Of a stretch of DNA of 64,000 nucleotides, positions 10,323-21,161 are shown piece by piece (the first letter of the stretch is position 1; each line of letters begins with the position of its first letter). The DNA lies in NCBI RefSeq assembly GCF_000264995.1, contig NW_006767439.1:1326818-1390817 (forward strand), in the 5' to 3' direction. The notes beneath the pieces were generated by a model. It was given only the letters and a program-made list of their open reading frames with translations, ran no database searches and was not told where the DNA came from. The stretch is from Punctularia strigosozonata HHB-11173 SS5 (Eukaryota > Basidiomycota > Agaricomycetes > Corticiales > Punctulariaceae). The position numbers were made by a program, and so were the translations under genes.

Positions 10323-12348
10323 ATGGAAGATCGATAGTAAGGACAACCTCCTTCTCGAGCTCCGTCCGCATCTGGTCTGACTGCCACTGTTCGTCTTCAG
10401 CGTGCCACATTGCTCGCACTGTTTATGCCCTACGAGTGATTACAGAGACCTTCACGATACATTCTCCGGGGAACGCAAAGAACGGTTGCGGGAAATCGAA
10501 GAATGTGTGGCGCAGATATGCGCTTCTTCTCTCCCCATCCCTGGTCTCGACCATTGCCCGTCATGTCTATGCCTCCCTGCTGGTGAAGGACTGGGTGCGG
10601 AGGAGTATCGCACGGAACAAAGCGAACGCATTTCGTCTCTGAGGCAGCAGCTCGAGCACATGCGCACGGAACTCCTAACCCTGCGCGCGAAACACAATGC
10701 ATCTCTGCCCATCAACGGTTTGCCTATCGAAATTTTGGGATATATCTTCACTTTGCCGCGCCTTCAACTGGAAACAGACTCGATAACTGTTCTGCAAGAC
10801 ACCAGCACAGATCCTTGGCCGGATGCAGAATGGCCGCTTATCTTGACACGAGTCTGCGGATTGTGGCGTACCGTTGCATTGAGTCTCCCTGTTCTTTGGA
10901 CTTTCCTGAGGCTTCCGGATACACCGACGCAGGCATTGAGCCTCTACGAACGTTTCCCCTACCAACCTCTTCGCGTACTGTACGACGACACTGACAGCGA
11001 CGCAGCCGCGCTTCAGTATACAGACAATCTTCGTCGGATTGTCTCTAACAACTCCTATCGAATCGTCGAGCTACGGATCAAGGCCACAGAATACGTCGAT
11101 GATATCGTGTTGAGTACCATAGAGGCCTTTAACCACGTTGCCCCAGCTCTCCGAACGCTCGAGATTCGCCCGGAGCTGCATGTGGATCAAGATGACCTTC
11201 GCGATACGCTCGATTGGCTGCTCTGCAAGCTGGACGCCACCGCATTGAACTCGTTGACATTGGTCTATCCCTTAGCGCCGTCCACCTGGGAAACTGAACT
11301 CCGGTTCTCCCGTTCCCTGCGCCATCTGGCCATCGACTACATCCAACCTCATGCCGTCTTTCCGAAACCTAACTTGCCGGACATATTGAACGTTCTCGAG
11401 TTTCTTACCTCGTTGGAGGAACTGGTATTGGTCAATTGCTTGGGATGTCTTGGCGAGGAAGAGGACGACCCGCAGGAACCAGTCACGATGCCTGCCCTCC
11501 GCGAGCTCAAAGTGTCGGGTTGCACCTGCGGCTGCATCAGGATCATGGAAAACGTACGACCCGCGCAGCAACTCGCGTACCTGGTGGTGAACTGCCGCAG
11601 ACTATGTCAAGGGGATCCTGTGGAGTTGTGGCGGCTTGTAGAAGAGAGAACTCCTGCGCATCCAACAGTGGAGCTGGTGTTCTGGGAGGTTCATCCCCGA
11701 TTGGATATCATGCGTGGTGAAGCAGGTGCATATCCAGAGCGTCACGACTCCCACGCTGTGAGCGTCAGCTTAGCGTCATCGATGCAACTCCTCGAGGAGG
11801 AAATATTTGGCGTCTTCAAGAACGTGGCGGCCGTGCTCTCGGGTCCTGTGACAAAATTGCACTTCGGTGGAGAATTCTTGGCCTTGTGGGAGGACCCTCT
11901 CAGTATGGACTTGCGACAGGCGCTTGAGAGGTGGCCCTTTGTGCGTACGGTGGTCTTAACGCACACGAGCGCAACCAGGACGTTCTTTACCGCCATTTAC
12001 AGTTGGAGACAGGACGGGTCGTTGGAGGATCGATCGAGATGGATTCTCCCGAATCTGACTTCGGTGCATATCAAGGACGCCGACCACGCGGCTTCTAGCC
12101 GATGGTTCCATCTATGTCTCGACGAATTGGAGATGCGGTCGGACTTGCGAACGGAGGAGGGCGAGCCCGTGTTCCGGACGCTCACGCTCGACGCGTGTAG
12201 CGGCATTTCAGACCTGGAACTTGACGAGTTGAGAAGTGCGATTACGGAGGTAGTGACGCTGAACTGGGACGGTGCTTCTGACAGCGTCAGTTATATGAGC
12301 ACGGACGAAGACGGATCCCACAGCGCCAGCTCCATGAGTACTGACTAA
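10323..12348 (+). CDS. F-box protein with N-terminal double CxxCxC motif (paralogue 1)
   Basis: A 14-nt first exon (10323-10336, MEDR + 2 nt), a 64 bp intron and exon 2 (10401-12348) give 653 residues. Near the N-terminus are HCSHCLCP (about residues 8-15) and HCPSCLCL (about 56-63), separated by a charged helical stretch. A basic helix leads to the F-box core LPIEILGYIF (about 112-121). A conserved segment with the VCGLWRTVALSLPVLWTFL motif follows, then a long LRR-like C-terminal region. F-box proteins of this kind act as substrate receptors of SCF ubiquitin ligases through Skp1; the substrate is unknown. The C-terminus ends in an acidic Ser-rich tail with the repeat MSTD. The first exon was chosen because five paralogues share the same tiny exon and phase-2 intron. 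Confidence 0.85.
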
Positions 12349-12455
12349 CCATTTCTTGCTACATGAATATAGCAACAATGTATGATAGCGTCCTTCATAC
12401 CAATCGCTCGTCGCCGAGTCTTGTCTCTATGTCTCACGATTTCATGCGTCGATTT

Positions 12456-13056
12456 TCAGTTCGGCTTTCGCGCGTATGTTACACGGTTGACCAGACCGAT
12501 GGGAATATCGTACATCTCGGGGACCGCAGCCCGTTCCGGGTTCGCGTCGTCAAATGCATACGCGAAGTAGGGGTCTGGAGTGGCTCCGGGAAGGAACTGG
12601 GCACGAGCATCTGTAAAAAACGTTAGATGCAGCGGCAGAACAGGGAAACGGGGGGCGTACCCGTTATCGTACTGACATCGGAGAACTGAGGTGTCCCCGC
12701 GAGCGCAAGGGCAAGGTATACGGCATAGGTAAAGAGAACGAGAACCATGGACCAGGCGGGGAGCAGAAGTGCCCACTCTCTGCGAATGAATCGATCATCA
12801 TTCCCCGCTCGCAGTCCCGGGTGATGGGAACGTACCTGGATGGATACCACTCAATACCCAGCCAGATTAACCACTCATCAGGAAGGAACGCCCAGAGCAG
12901 GAACAGAATATAAAGCAGATAGGTCGAAGTCCATGCGACGAAGCCATAGAACTCCTGTGCGCGAGACCGGTCTTCGGGTGACGGCTCAGGAGGGAAAGGG
13001 GCCAACGGCGAGGTCGGCGACGTTGGTGATGTTGGTCCCGAGGTCGCTCCAGCCAT
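12456..13056 (-). CDS. GPI19: PIG-P/GPI19, subunit of GPI N-acetylglucosaminyltransferase
   Basis: Three minus-strand exons (13056-12836, 12779-12661, 12610-12456) give 164 residues. After a Pro/Ser-rich N-terminus the family core appears: EFYGFVAWTSTYLLYILFLLW as the first membrane segment, then FLPDEWLIWLGIEWYPSREW, and a second membrane segment with WSMVLVLFTYAVYLAL. The C-terminal part has DPYFAYAFDDANP and DIPIGLVNRVTY, also typical of PIG-P. The complex transfers GlcNAc to phosphatidylinositol at the ER membrane, the first step of GPI-anchor synthesis. The gene shares a 169 bp divergent promoter with the cyclo-ligase gene at 13226. It looks intact. Confidence 0.9.
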
Positions 13057-13225
13057 CGCGAAGGAGCGAAGTGGAGTTAGTGTACGCTAAGTTGTGTGCT
13101 CGACGTTGATGGACATGGTTAGGAGAAAGCTCGCACTTTGCAGACTCCCATCGCTTGCCTCTCACCCTCGTCCCGGTCCTTGGCTTGTCACTCTCATCTC
13201 GACTCGACATCTCGACAGGACGGGG
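13057..13225. promoter_or_regulatory. Divergent promoter between GPI19 and FAU1 homologues
   Basis: Only 169 bp separate the start codons of the two outward-facing housekeeping genes, so 5' UTRs and promoters must be packed here. I see no clear TATA box. Confidence 0.5.
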
Positions 13226-14311
13226 ATGGCGGCGATCGTCAGTAGCAAGAAAGCTCTTCGAAAATCAATAACGGCTGCTCTCCGTTCACTGCCCGGCCAT
13301 GAAATCCAGTGCCAATGTACGCGATCTTTTCATGTCGAAGCCCGTATGAATTATCCTGACTTCTTTCCTTTTTTTTCTGTCCTAGCGCAAGCCATCACGC
13401 AAAGGCTCCTATCTGCACCGTTCTTTCAGCGTAGCCATGGCTTAAGCTGCTATCTCAGCATGCCGACGGGCGAAGTCGACACCGCGGAGATCGTCTCGAG
13501 TGTACTACGCTCCGGTAAGCTCCCCTTCATTATCACATGTTGCACGCACTGAGTGAAGGAAGGGAAGACGCTCTTCGTGCCTAAGATTGACAAGAGTGTC
13601 GACGGGAAGATGGATTTCCTCCGCGTGTACGACGTAGAAGATGCCAATACGCTCCCGACTGGAGTATGGGGCATCAGGGAACCTCCATATGAATGGCAAG
13701 ATAGACCTCGAGCCAGTGGTGCGTTATCACTTCATTCGCGCCGCATTTCGGTGCCTCGGTCGCTCATGTGTATTCGGTAAGCAGCCCTGGACGAAGATGG
13801 AGCCGGTCTCGATCTCATAGTCTTACCAGGTACGCGTGATCCATGAGATTCCTTTCATAGGATTACTAACCGGCTCTAAAGGTGTTGCATTCGACGAGTC
13901 GAGATCGCGTTTAGGCCACGGAAAAGGATATTACGACAGGTTCATATCTGCGTGTACGGCGCACGCTCTCAAGCGCGATCGGCAGAGGCCGCTTCTTGGT
14001 TAGTCCCGCTTTGCGCATAGTTCCTTGATGAGGCTCAAGGGTCCATCTTATTCTGTGCAGTGGCCCTCGCGCTTCGCGAACAAGTTCTCCCGGCCGCATC
14101 GGTCCCGATGGCGGAACATGACTGGAAGGTGGACATGATTGTCCACCCGGATGGGATTATCGGCGATGAGGCTGCTGCAGAGCCCAGTCGTGGAAGAGAT
14201 GGTGGAGGCGGCGATGATTCGATTGGCCGAGGAGGATCGTTAGCGGACGCTGCGACGATTGCCGTGGACTCAGTCCTACTCCATTCACGAAAAAGACTAA
14301 ATGAACAGTAA
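13226..14311 (+). CDS. FAU1: 5-formyltetrahydrofolate cyclo-ligase (MTHFS)
   Basis: Six exons (13226-13316, 13386-13514, 13563-13718, 13785-13829, 13882-13998, 14061-14311) give 262 residues. Family marks are KKALRKSI near the start, SCYLSMPTGEVDT, LFVPKIDK, the GVWGIREP motif, LDLIVLPGVAFD, the nucleotide-binding LGHGKGYYDRF, and PMAEHDWKVDMIV near the end. The enzyme converts 5-formyl-THF to 5,10-methenyl-THF with ATP, salvaging the stored folate form. The protein continues about 45 residues past the usual end (after HPDGIIG) in a Gly/Asp-rich tail. That could be real or could hide an unrecognised last intron. Confidence 0.88.
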
Positions 14312-14475
14312 AAGTCTTCCTTCGAGAGTAAGAGGCGTGCGATGGCGAATGTAAGGTGGCCAGGTTGAGCAGCGTTGTTCGCGTCTCGAAGTCTTCCTCT
14401 TCCCGAACCATCATGTACCCGCACACCCTTGGCTCTGCACTTCGCAATATCCTGCATCTATATACATAGGCCAAC

Positions 14476-16245
14476 ATGGCGGATCGCATGTTGTCGCTCA
14501 ACATCCCGACCACGACGCTTGCTAAACTTCTCAAAGCCGGCTACGAGTCTGCAAATGACCTGCAGGGCGCAACGCCGGAAGGGCTCGCAAAGGGTGCATG
14601 CCCATATCAAGGTTCCCGCTGAATTCTGTACTGACGACGTGCCTGTCCTCGCGGACTACAGATCTACGTATATCCGTGGAGGAATCAACCCACATCCTTG
14701 CGCGCGCCAACCGTGCCCGGGAGCCGCCTGCGAGCACGCCGGCATCTGCAACGCCTGGCCCTTCAATCGCGTTCTCGCTTCCTCTGACGCAGTCGGTTGC
14801 AGAGCTTACTGCCACGGCAAACACGCAAGGCGATCTCAAGTACTCGACTGGATGCCCGCCTGTCGATCGTCTATTGGGAGGAGGTCTGGTGCGCGGTGGC
14901 GTCGTGGAGGTCTCGGGACCTCCAGGGAGCATGAAGGAACATGTATCGATGGGCGCGATGAAGGGCTTTGTGGAACGCGGAGACGGTGTTATCATTGTTG
15001 GTGAGTACCTGTTCGTCGACCTTGCCGTACTTCCACGAAGCCAGGCGTGTTCTTGTCTACGGGTGTGCGCACCGGACGTCTGCGATCGAGATGACATACC
15101 CAACGGAGCCGATCCTTGGCGTTTGGCGCGTTTTCCCGCCATTCGACGTATCACACGCATATCATACTGATACGTCCACCCGCAGACACGCAAAACATGC
15201 TTTCGCCGTCAACCGTCATGACTTCGCTGATCGGTACGCCGCTTCGGCGCGTCAATCGGACTCTTCTAACGTTTCTCTGGTCTCTTTGGTCAAGTTAGAT
15301 GCCCATATACCCGCAGAGTCAAGAAGCCTCGTTCGATATACGCGTATGCATACACTCATGGACCTTCTCATCTTCATGAGCAACTTGTCAACGGAAATCA
15401 CTGAGCACCCTGAGGTGAGCCGTAACCTCCGACACCCGGTTGCTCTAGGAGACTAACGGCATGCGTAGGTGGGGTTATTGGTCTTGAACTCGCTTTCTTT
15501 TCCCTTTGCATCGCCGGCCTACACATCGCTCCCCCCGTCTTCCAAGAACAGCATATGTGACCGAATCAAACAGACTTTGTCGAAAATCTGCGCTACCAGG
15601 AAGTTGACGGTACGCATACCCCCACTTCAATGTTGCCTTTGTTTCCCCTATTTCGAGTCATTTCATGATAACTGAGCATATATGCAGGTTCTTATCACGA
15701 CGCAGATGGCCACGAAGCTCATCAACGCGGACGGATCTGCGGGAACCTTTGACACTGGGACCCGGGCCATCATGTTCCCCGCCCTCAGTGAGTTTGACTC
15801 CTTTCTTCTAGATTTCGCCAATCAACGCTGATTGTGGGCCTAGATAGCGCGTACCTTCCGTCTAAGCGTACACATCGGATTGTGATTGTTCCACATTCGC
15901 GAACGGAGGGGTAGGTCCTGTCACCGTCAAGGTTTCGACATCTAACCTCGGTTCTTTAGCGTCTTACGGCTTTTGTCCTCGCCAGCTCATAGTCATGATC
16001 GGGCAGGCGCAGCCACCGGATCTTGCACGGAAGAAAGATACGAAATTGTGGGCGCTCATCTTTTTGTTGCCGGTTGGACGATTTTACTTACATATGGGCT
16101 TGCATTTTCTTTAGATACATGGACACCTGGTATCACCCGACAGCTAGAGCCAAGCATGGCTACGTACCAGGATAGGAAACTCAACGGTCGCTACCGCAGA
16201 TCGATCCTTAGTATGGCCCGTAGTATGTATGCCTTATATTGCTAA
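14476..16245 (+). CDS. RAD51/RecA-family recombinase paralogue (RAD51C-like), eroded Walker motifs
   Basis: Exons 14476-14593, 14662-15000, 15186-15233, 15317-15414, 15469-15609, 15688-15787, 15844-15910 and 15960-16245 join in frame for about 398 residues. The N-terminal helix-hairpin-helix-like part (TTTLAKLLKAGYESANDLQG) is followed by YSTGCPPVDRLLGGGLVRGG, the usual RAD51-paralogue lead into the P-loop. The P-loop reads GPPGSMKE rather than GxxxxGK[ST]. The Walker B strand reads VGLLVLNSLSF, with Asn in place of Asp. Downstream VLITTQMATKL matches the L2-flanking Q-motif of RAD51C. Role: homologous recombination repair, probably structural rather than ATP-hydrolysing (inference). The C-terminus after LLSSPAHSH is uncertain because a GT-AG pair there could remove 50-60 bp. 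Confidence 0.7.
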
Positions 16246-16463
16246 ATCCTTCCTGCTGTCCTCTGTATCATGCCAGTCCATCAACGTGCTGCAGGTCGTC
16301 GTGTAATACAATCCTGTCTGTTCATCCTGCGTGAAAATCGTACACGTCTAGTCATTGCGGAGGTGCCCTGTCGTGGGAAGTGATTGCGCGTCGCCAGAGG
16401 TCGTCAGGCGTAACGCACGTTGACCTCTTTCTCCCTCCTCCATGACCTCGTAAATTTATGACA

Positions 16464-18441
16464 ATGTCCAGAGTTATCGCGGACAGGCTTTTTTCCAGGT
16501 AGCGATTGTATTTGTTCAATCCATGTTCAGCTGTTTGATTTGACCTTCGATGTTGTCTTTAGCGAGCCATGCTGTCTGTCATGCTTCTGCCCTCCTAGCG
16601 ACCTTGAAGACCTTCTCGTAAAGCTATCGGAAGAACGTAAAGGGAGACTGCAGGAAATGCAGCGTTGCATGACCCAGATATTGGATGAACTGACTGGAGA
16701 TCGCGCCCCGGAAGACGGTTCCCCTCCCATATCCCGTTCTGGCCACTGCCCATCATGTTCCTGCCCCTCACTAGCAGTTGGCGACGACGACGCCGATGGT
16801 AGATCGGACAACTCTGTTCAAGCACCAGGGCGCAAGCAACTTGCTTTGAATCAGCTTGAGGAAATCCGCAAGCGCATGCTGGCTCTACGCGCGGAACACA
16901 ATGCGTCCCTGCCCATCCACGTCCTCCCGGTTGAGATATTGGTTATGATCTTCATCTCACCCCTGACGGATTGGTTCCTGGGATGTCAGGATCAGAAATG
17001 GTCGCAAACCTTGGTGCAGGTTTGCAGCCGATGGCGACGGGTGGCATTGGAGACACCGGCTCTGTGGACGTTTTTGACGCTCCCGAACACGCCGGCAGGA
17101 GCGATAGGTCTCTTCGAACGTTTCAATGAACATCCTCTGCGTCTCTTTTGGGATGATTTCGGCAGGCCCACTGTTCAATCACAAGCACTACTCCCTCGGA
17201 TAATTTCGAAACATTCACTCCGCATTGTCGAACTGCGGATCTCTAATCACCGCCGCGAGGGACTCAAGACGGCATTGAACTCGATTGCTGCTTTCAGTCT
17301 CGATGCTCCAGCCCTCCGAGTTCTCGAGATTCGTCCTCATATGACGTCGTGTGAAGGGCGCCTAAAAGACCTCGACGAACATCTGTGCAAATTGAACGCA
17401 CCCGCACTGGAATCTTTGACCTTGACCTTCCCCCTCTCCAAATTGCTCTGGGAATCCTGTATCTTGCATTCCCCTTCGCTGCGACATCTATCTGTTGGCT
17501 ACGATGGGTACTCTGGAGTATATTCAACCCCCCGGTTACCAAACGTCTTAGATGTCCTCAGACATCTCCCCTCACTGGAACGGTTACGTTTACATGCCGT
17601 TGCTGACGGGGAACAAGGCGCTGGCGAAGTGCCGGTCGTGATGAACGCTCTTCAAGAGCTCGATCTCTCGGGGACCGTCCGCTACTGCGTGAATATTCTC
17701 AAGAACCTGAAATTTACGACGCTCTCGTACCTAAGGATCATTGGACGAATAGACGAAGGCGAGGACGTTGGCGAGATGTGGCAGCTCGTCGACGGACTGT
17801 TTCCTGCACAGCCCATGCTTCATCTGGACTTGATTGATGACGAGCCCCACTTCAACATTAAGTGCGGCCAAACGTGGATCGACGACGATGGTCCTTATCC
17901 CCTCACCATTATGTTCGAAGCGGAGAGTCCATCGGACATTCTTGACGCCTTTGTCAAGCTAGTCCCTCGATTTTCGAGGTCGATCACCACACTTTCCTTT
18001 TCTGGATGGTATCCTGAATCGTGGAACGAGGAGATAGACCTACGAAGAACTCTCGCGGGGTGGAGTTCAGTTCAAACCGTATTCATCCGCTACACTCCGG
18101 CCACCATGTCGTTTTCACAAGCCATAAGGACGTCAGACCAGTCTCGTGATGACCGTCCCAGTTGGATCCTTCCGAACCTCACGTCTTTGACGATTGAGAT
18201 TGAAGACGGAGAGTACGACGGCGAAGGAATACGATGGTTCGATCTCTGTCGAGAGGAGTTGGAGCTGCGATGTCGCTCCGGAGTTAGAGACGATAATCCC
18301 AACCCTGCATTCAAGTCGATCACTTTCATCCATTGCACAGAGGTGTCGGAGAAGGACCTCGATCATCTGAGAATGGTTGTGCCAGAGGTGAAAACGTTTC
18401 CAACTGCGAGCGAATCGGTGAATAGCATCGGATTTTGTTGA
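16464..18441 (+). CDS. F-box protein with N-terminal double CxxCxC motif (paralogue 2)
   Basis: Exon 1 (16464-16498, MSRVIADRLFS + 2 nt), a 64 bp intron and exon 2 (16563-18441) give 637 residues. CCLSCFCPPSD and HCPSCSCPS flank a charged helix. Then come LRAEHNASLPIHVLPVEILVMIF (F-box core LPVEILVMIF), VCSRWRRVALETPALWTFLTL and LRR-like repeats to the end. Gene structure and motif order match the paralogues at 10323 and 19146. A substrate-receptor role in SCF ubiquitin ligases is expected from the F-box. It lies head to tail with paralogue 3 and shows no break. Confidence 0.85.
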
Positions 18442-19145
18442 GCGATGTCGGCAGCGCGAGGCAAATACAAGTCCTGTGAGGGATCTAGCGAAGTCGCGTT
18501 TGTTGGCAATCGAAGTTGAGGCTCGATCCTTGAAATACAAGTATACACTGTGCAAACTTGCTCAACGCTACCGTGGAAAGTAGACACGGACTTTGATTCG
18601 ATCCGGAGCCCCGAAATCCGGGAGAGCAACTTCCAGGTTGGCACGAAATAGAGCGCGAAGCACTCTGTAGGGTTAACGTTCGTGGTTGTTGCAATCTAAG
18701 TGCAGTGGCCGAGCTGGGGAGTGTTCGGCCAGCATCGACGTCAACTCTAGCATCGCCGAAATAATGAGTCGGGGACTCCATAGCACACTACCGGTACGGC
18801 CAGTTCGAATATCGTATAACATATGTACAGTGGTTTGGGCAGCGACGTCTCGTTCAATTTTTGGATGTCGTCCGACCGGGATGCGAGGCAGCGCCAGCAG
18901 CTACCCCACCGTCCTTCACCACCCCGAGATCGTGCGGGTCGCCACTGGGAATTTTCTGCCTGAATAGTGGCTTCACGTAGTCACTCCATCCCGTTGTCGT
19001 ATTTCACGATGCTGCTGCCGTGAATCAGAGCGGGTGCCGTGGGAACACAATCACCCCGGCACCGGATCCTCGCCGATTGTTTTTCGATCATCCACCGACA
19101 TCCTCCTTACCCTGTTCTCTGGTGCATAGCAAGCTCAACTTTGCA
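18442..19145. other. Intergenic stretch between F-box paralogues 2 and 3
   Basis: About 700 bp between the stop of one F-box gene and the start of the next. No convincing coding frame or repeat seen; it must hold the terminator of the first and the promoter of the second. Confidence 0.4.
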
Positions 19146-21161
19146 ATGAAAGCCATGACTATGTGAGGATCCTGCTGATCCACCCAGGGTTCATCGGTCT
19201 GATGATGTATACGATCCTCGATTAGACGAAGACATGCCCATGCCGGTTGCCACTCGTGCTCTTGTCTACCAGAAGACTTGGAATATGTAGTCGCCGTCTT
19301 ATCGGACGACGACAGACGCGAGATGAAAGCCCTTCAACTTTGCCTCACTCAAATAAGCGAAGAGGCTGCTGCTCTCCGCACAGGGACTGGGCATTGTCCG
19401 TCGTGTTTCTGTCCATCGGAGTCTTCCAAAACAGTCATCGATGGCAGTAGTACCCTCCAAGGCCATATCTCAGAGGAAGATAAAGCTAGGAGCTTGCATC
19501 ACACGCTGACGCAGGTGCATACAATCCGTCACGAAATGTTCTTGCTCCGTGTGGCGCACAATGCGTCGCGTCCCGTCAATCGCGTTCCAGTCGAGGTGCT
19601 AGCCGAAATATTCCTCCGCAACCTGCCGCCCCAGTGCGAACACTTTGGACGAGACGGGGATAGGGTTCCTGACTCCGAGTACGTGTCGGCATTGACGCAG
19701 GTTTGCAGCTTCTGGCGCCAAGTTGCGCTAGGTACTCCGGCTCTATGCTCCATCCTGCCAATCTCAGATAAGCCCGAGCTCGCGATTACGATGGCCGAGC
19801 AGCATCCTACCAAGCCCTTGCGTATATTCTTCTCGAACAAGGGTTATGTCAATCTCCCGAATGCTTCGGCGGTACTCGTAAGAGTGATTTCGAGACATGC
19901 TGCCCGAATTTCCGGACTCTGGACCATCTCAAGTTACAGGCTTCTTGCGACCGCACTGGGTGCACTCCCGGATACTCTGCCCGCTATGAAGAGCATGAGA
20001 GTCGATTTGCAACAGATGTTCCGTGGCGATAGGGATACATTGACCACGATTCACTCTCGCCTCCTCAGACTACGAACACCGATGCTCGAGCATCTGCACA
20101 TATCCCCCATCTCATCCTCTATTCTATGGGCGACCCAGCTCATACGCTCTCCTGGCCTGCGCCACCTGTTTATTTTGCTGGAAGAACCTACGGACATCGC
20201 TCGATCGCATTCTCTCGCGAACATTCTAGACGTACTCGGAAACCTCACGTCGCTGGAGAGCCTTCAGATACGACGTTGGCTGGCGCCGAGCGATCCGCCG
20301 ACGCTCCTCCCCAACAAGGCGTGTCTTCCTCGTCTGCGCGAGCTCAAACTCGTCGGGTCCTGTAACGGATGCATCAATATCCTCGGAAACTTGGAGCTCT
20401 CGTGGCCGCTTTCGTCGCTGTCCTTGTCCTGCGACGACACGGACGAGGGCGATATTCGCGCAGAGGAAGTGTTCCATGCGCTCGAGTCCCATGACGAGCT
20501 TCCGCCGGAGGTGACGCTGGAGCTTTGGGCGGAGGATTGCTACATAGAGGTGCATTATGGCCGGCCGGTCCGGCGAGGCGACTCGTACCGCCGTCCGATC
20601 TCACTCGTCTTCCCGGCCGAGAACGAGGACGACCATGTGCTTGCGATCGCCGAGCACGTCGTACCGCATATCATTCGCTCGGGCACGACGGCGCTGGCGC
20701 TAGAGGGGAGCTACCCTCAATATTGGGATCGGCATCTGGACCTGCGGGGGATGTTCGAGCGGTGGTCGACGATACGCGAGGTCTGCGTCACGTACATAGA
20801 GCCCACCATCTCGTTCTTGAGGGCGATCCAAACCGCGGAGAGAGACGGGCACGATAGGTCTCGTTGGATCCTTCCCAACCTTGCTTCGTTGGAAGTGTCA
20901 CAGGCGAGTGACGAAGACCGGATCGACCCCTCCGCGGAGCACCCGTGGTTTGGCGTGCTCCTGGCCGAAATGGAGTTGCGGTGCCAGGCGAAGGCGGAGG
21001 ACGGGGTGCCCGTGTTCCGGTCGCTGACCTTCAGGTGGTGTGACGACATCCCGAAAGGCGGATTGGATGCACTGAGAAAGATGGTGCCGAGGATCCGGGT
21101 GACGGACGATGTGGCCGCGCCTCTGCAGTTGGAGGAACAATCAGTCAATGTTTTGTTCTAG
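19146..21161 (+). CDS. F-box protein with N-terminal double CxxCxC motif (paralogue 3)
   Basis: Exon 1 (19146-19162, MKAMT + 2 nt), a 63 bp intron and exon 2 (19226-21161) give 650 residues. GCHSCSCLPEDLE is the first cysteine motif and HCPSCFCPSES the second. The F-box region is NRVPVEVLAEIFL, followed by VCSFWRQVALGTPALCSIL and an LRR-like C-terminal part containing SLTFRWCDDIP. Without the short first exon and its intron the first cysteine motif would lie outside the reading frame; the same arrangement in the paralogues supports the model. Probably an SCF substrate receptor. Confidence 0.83.
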
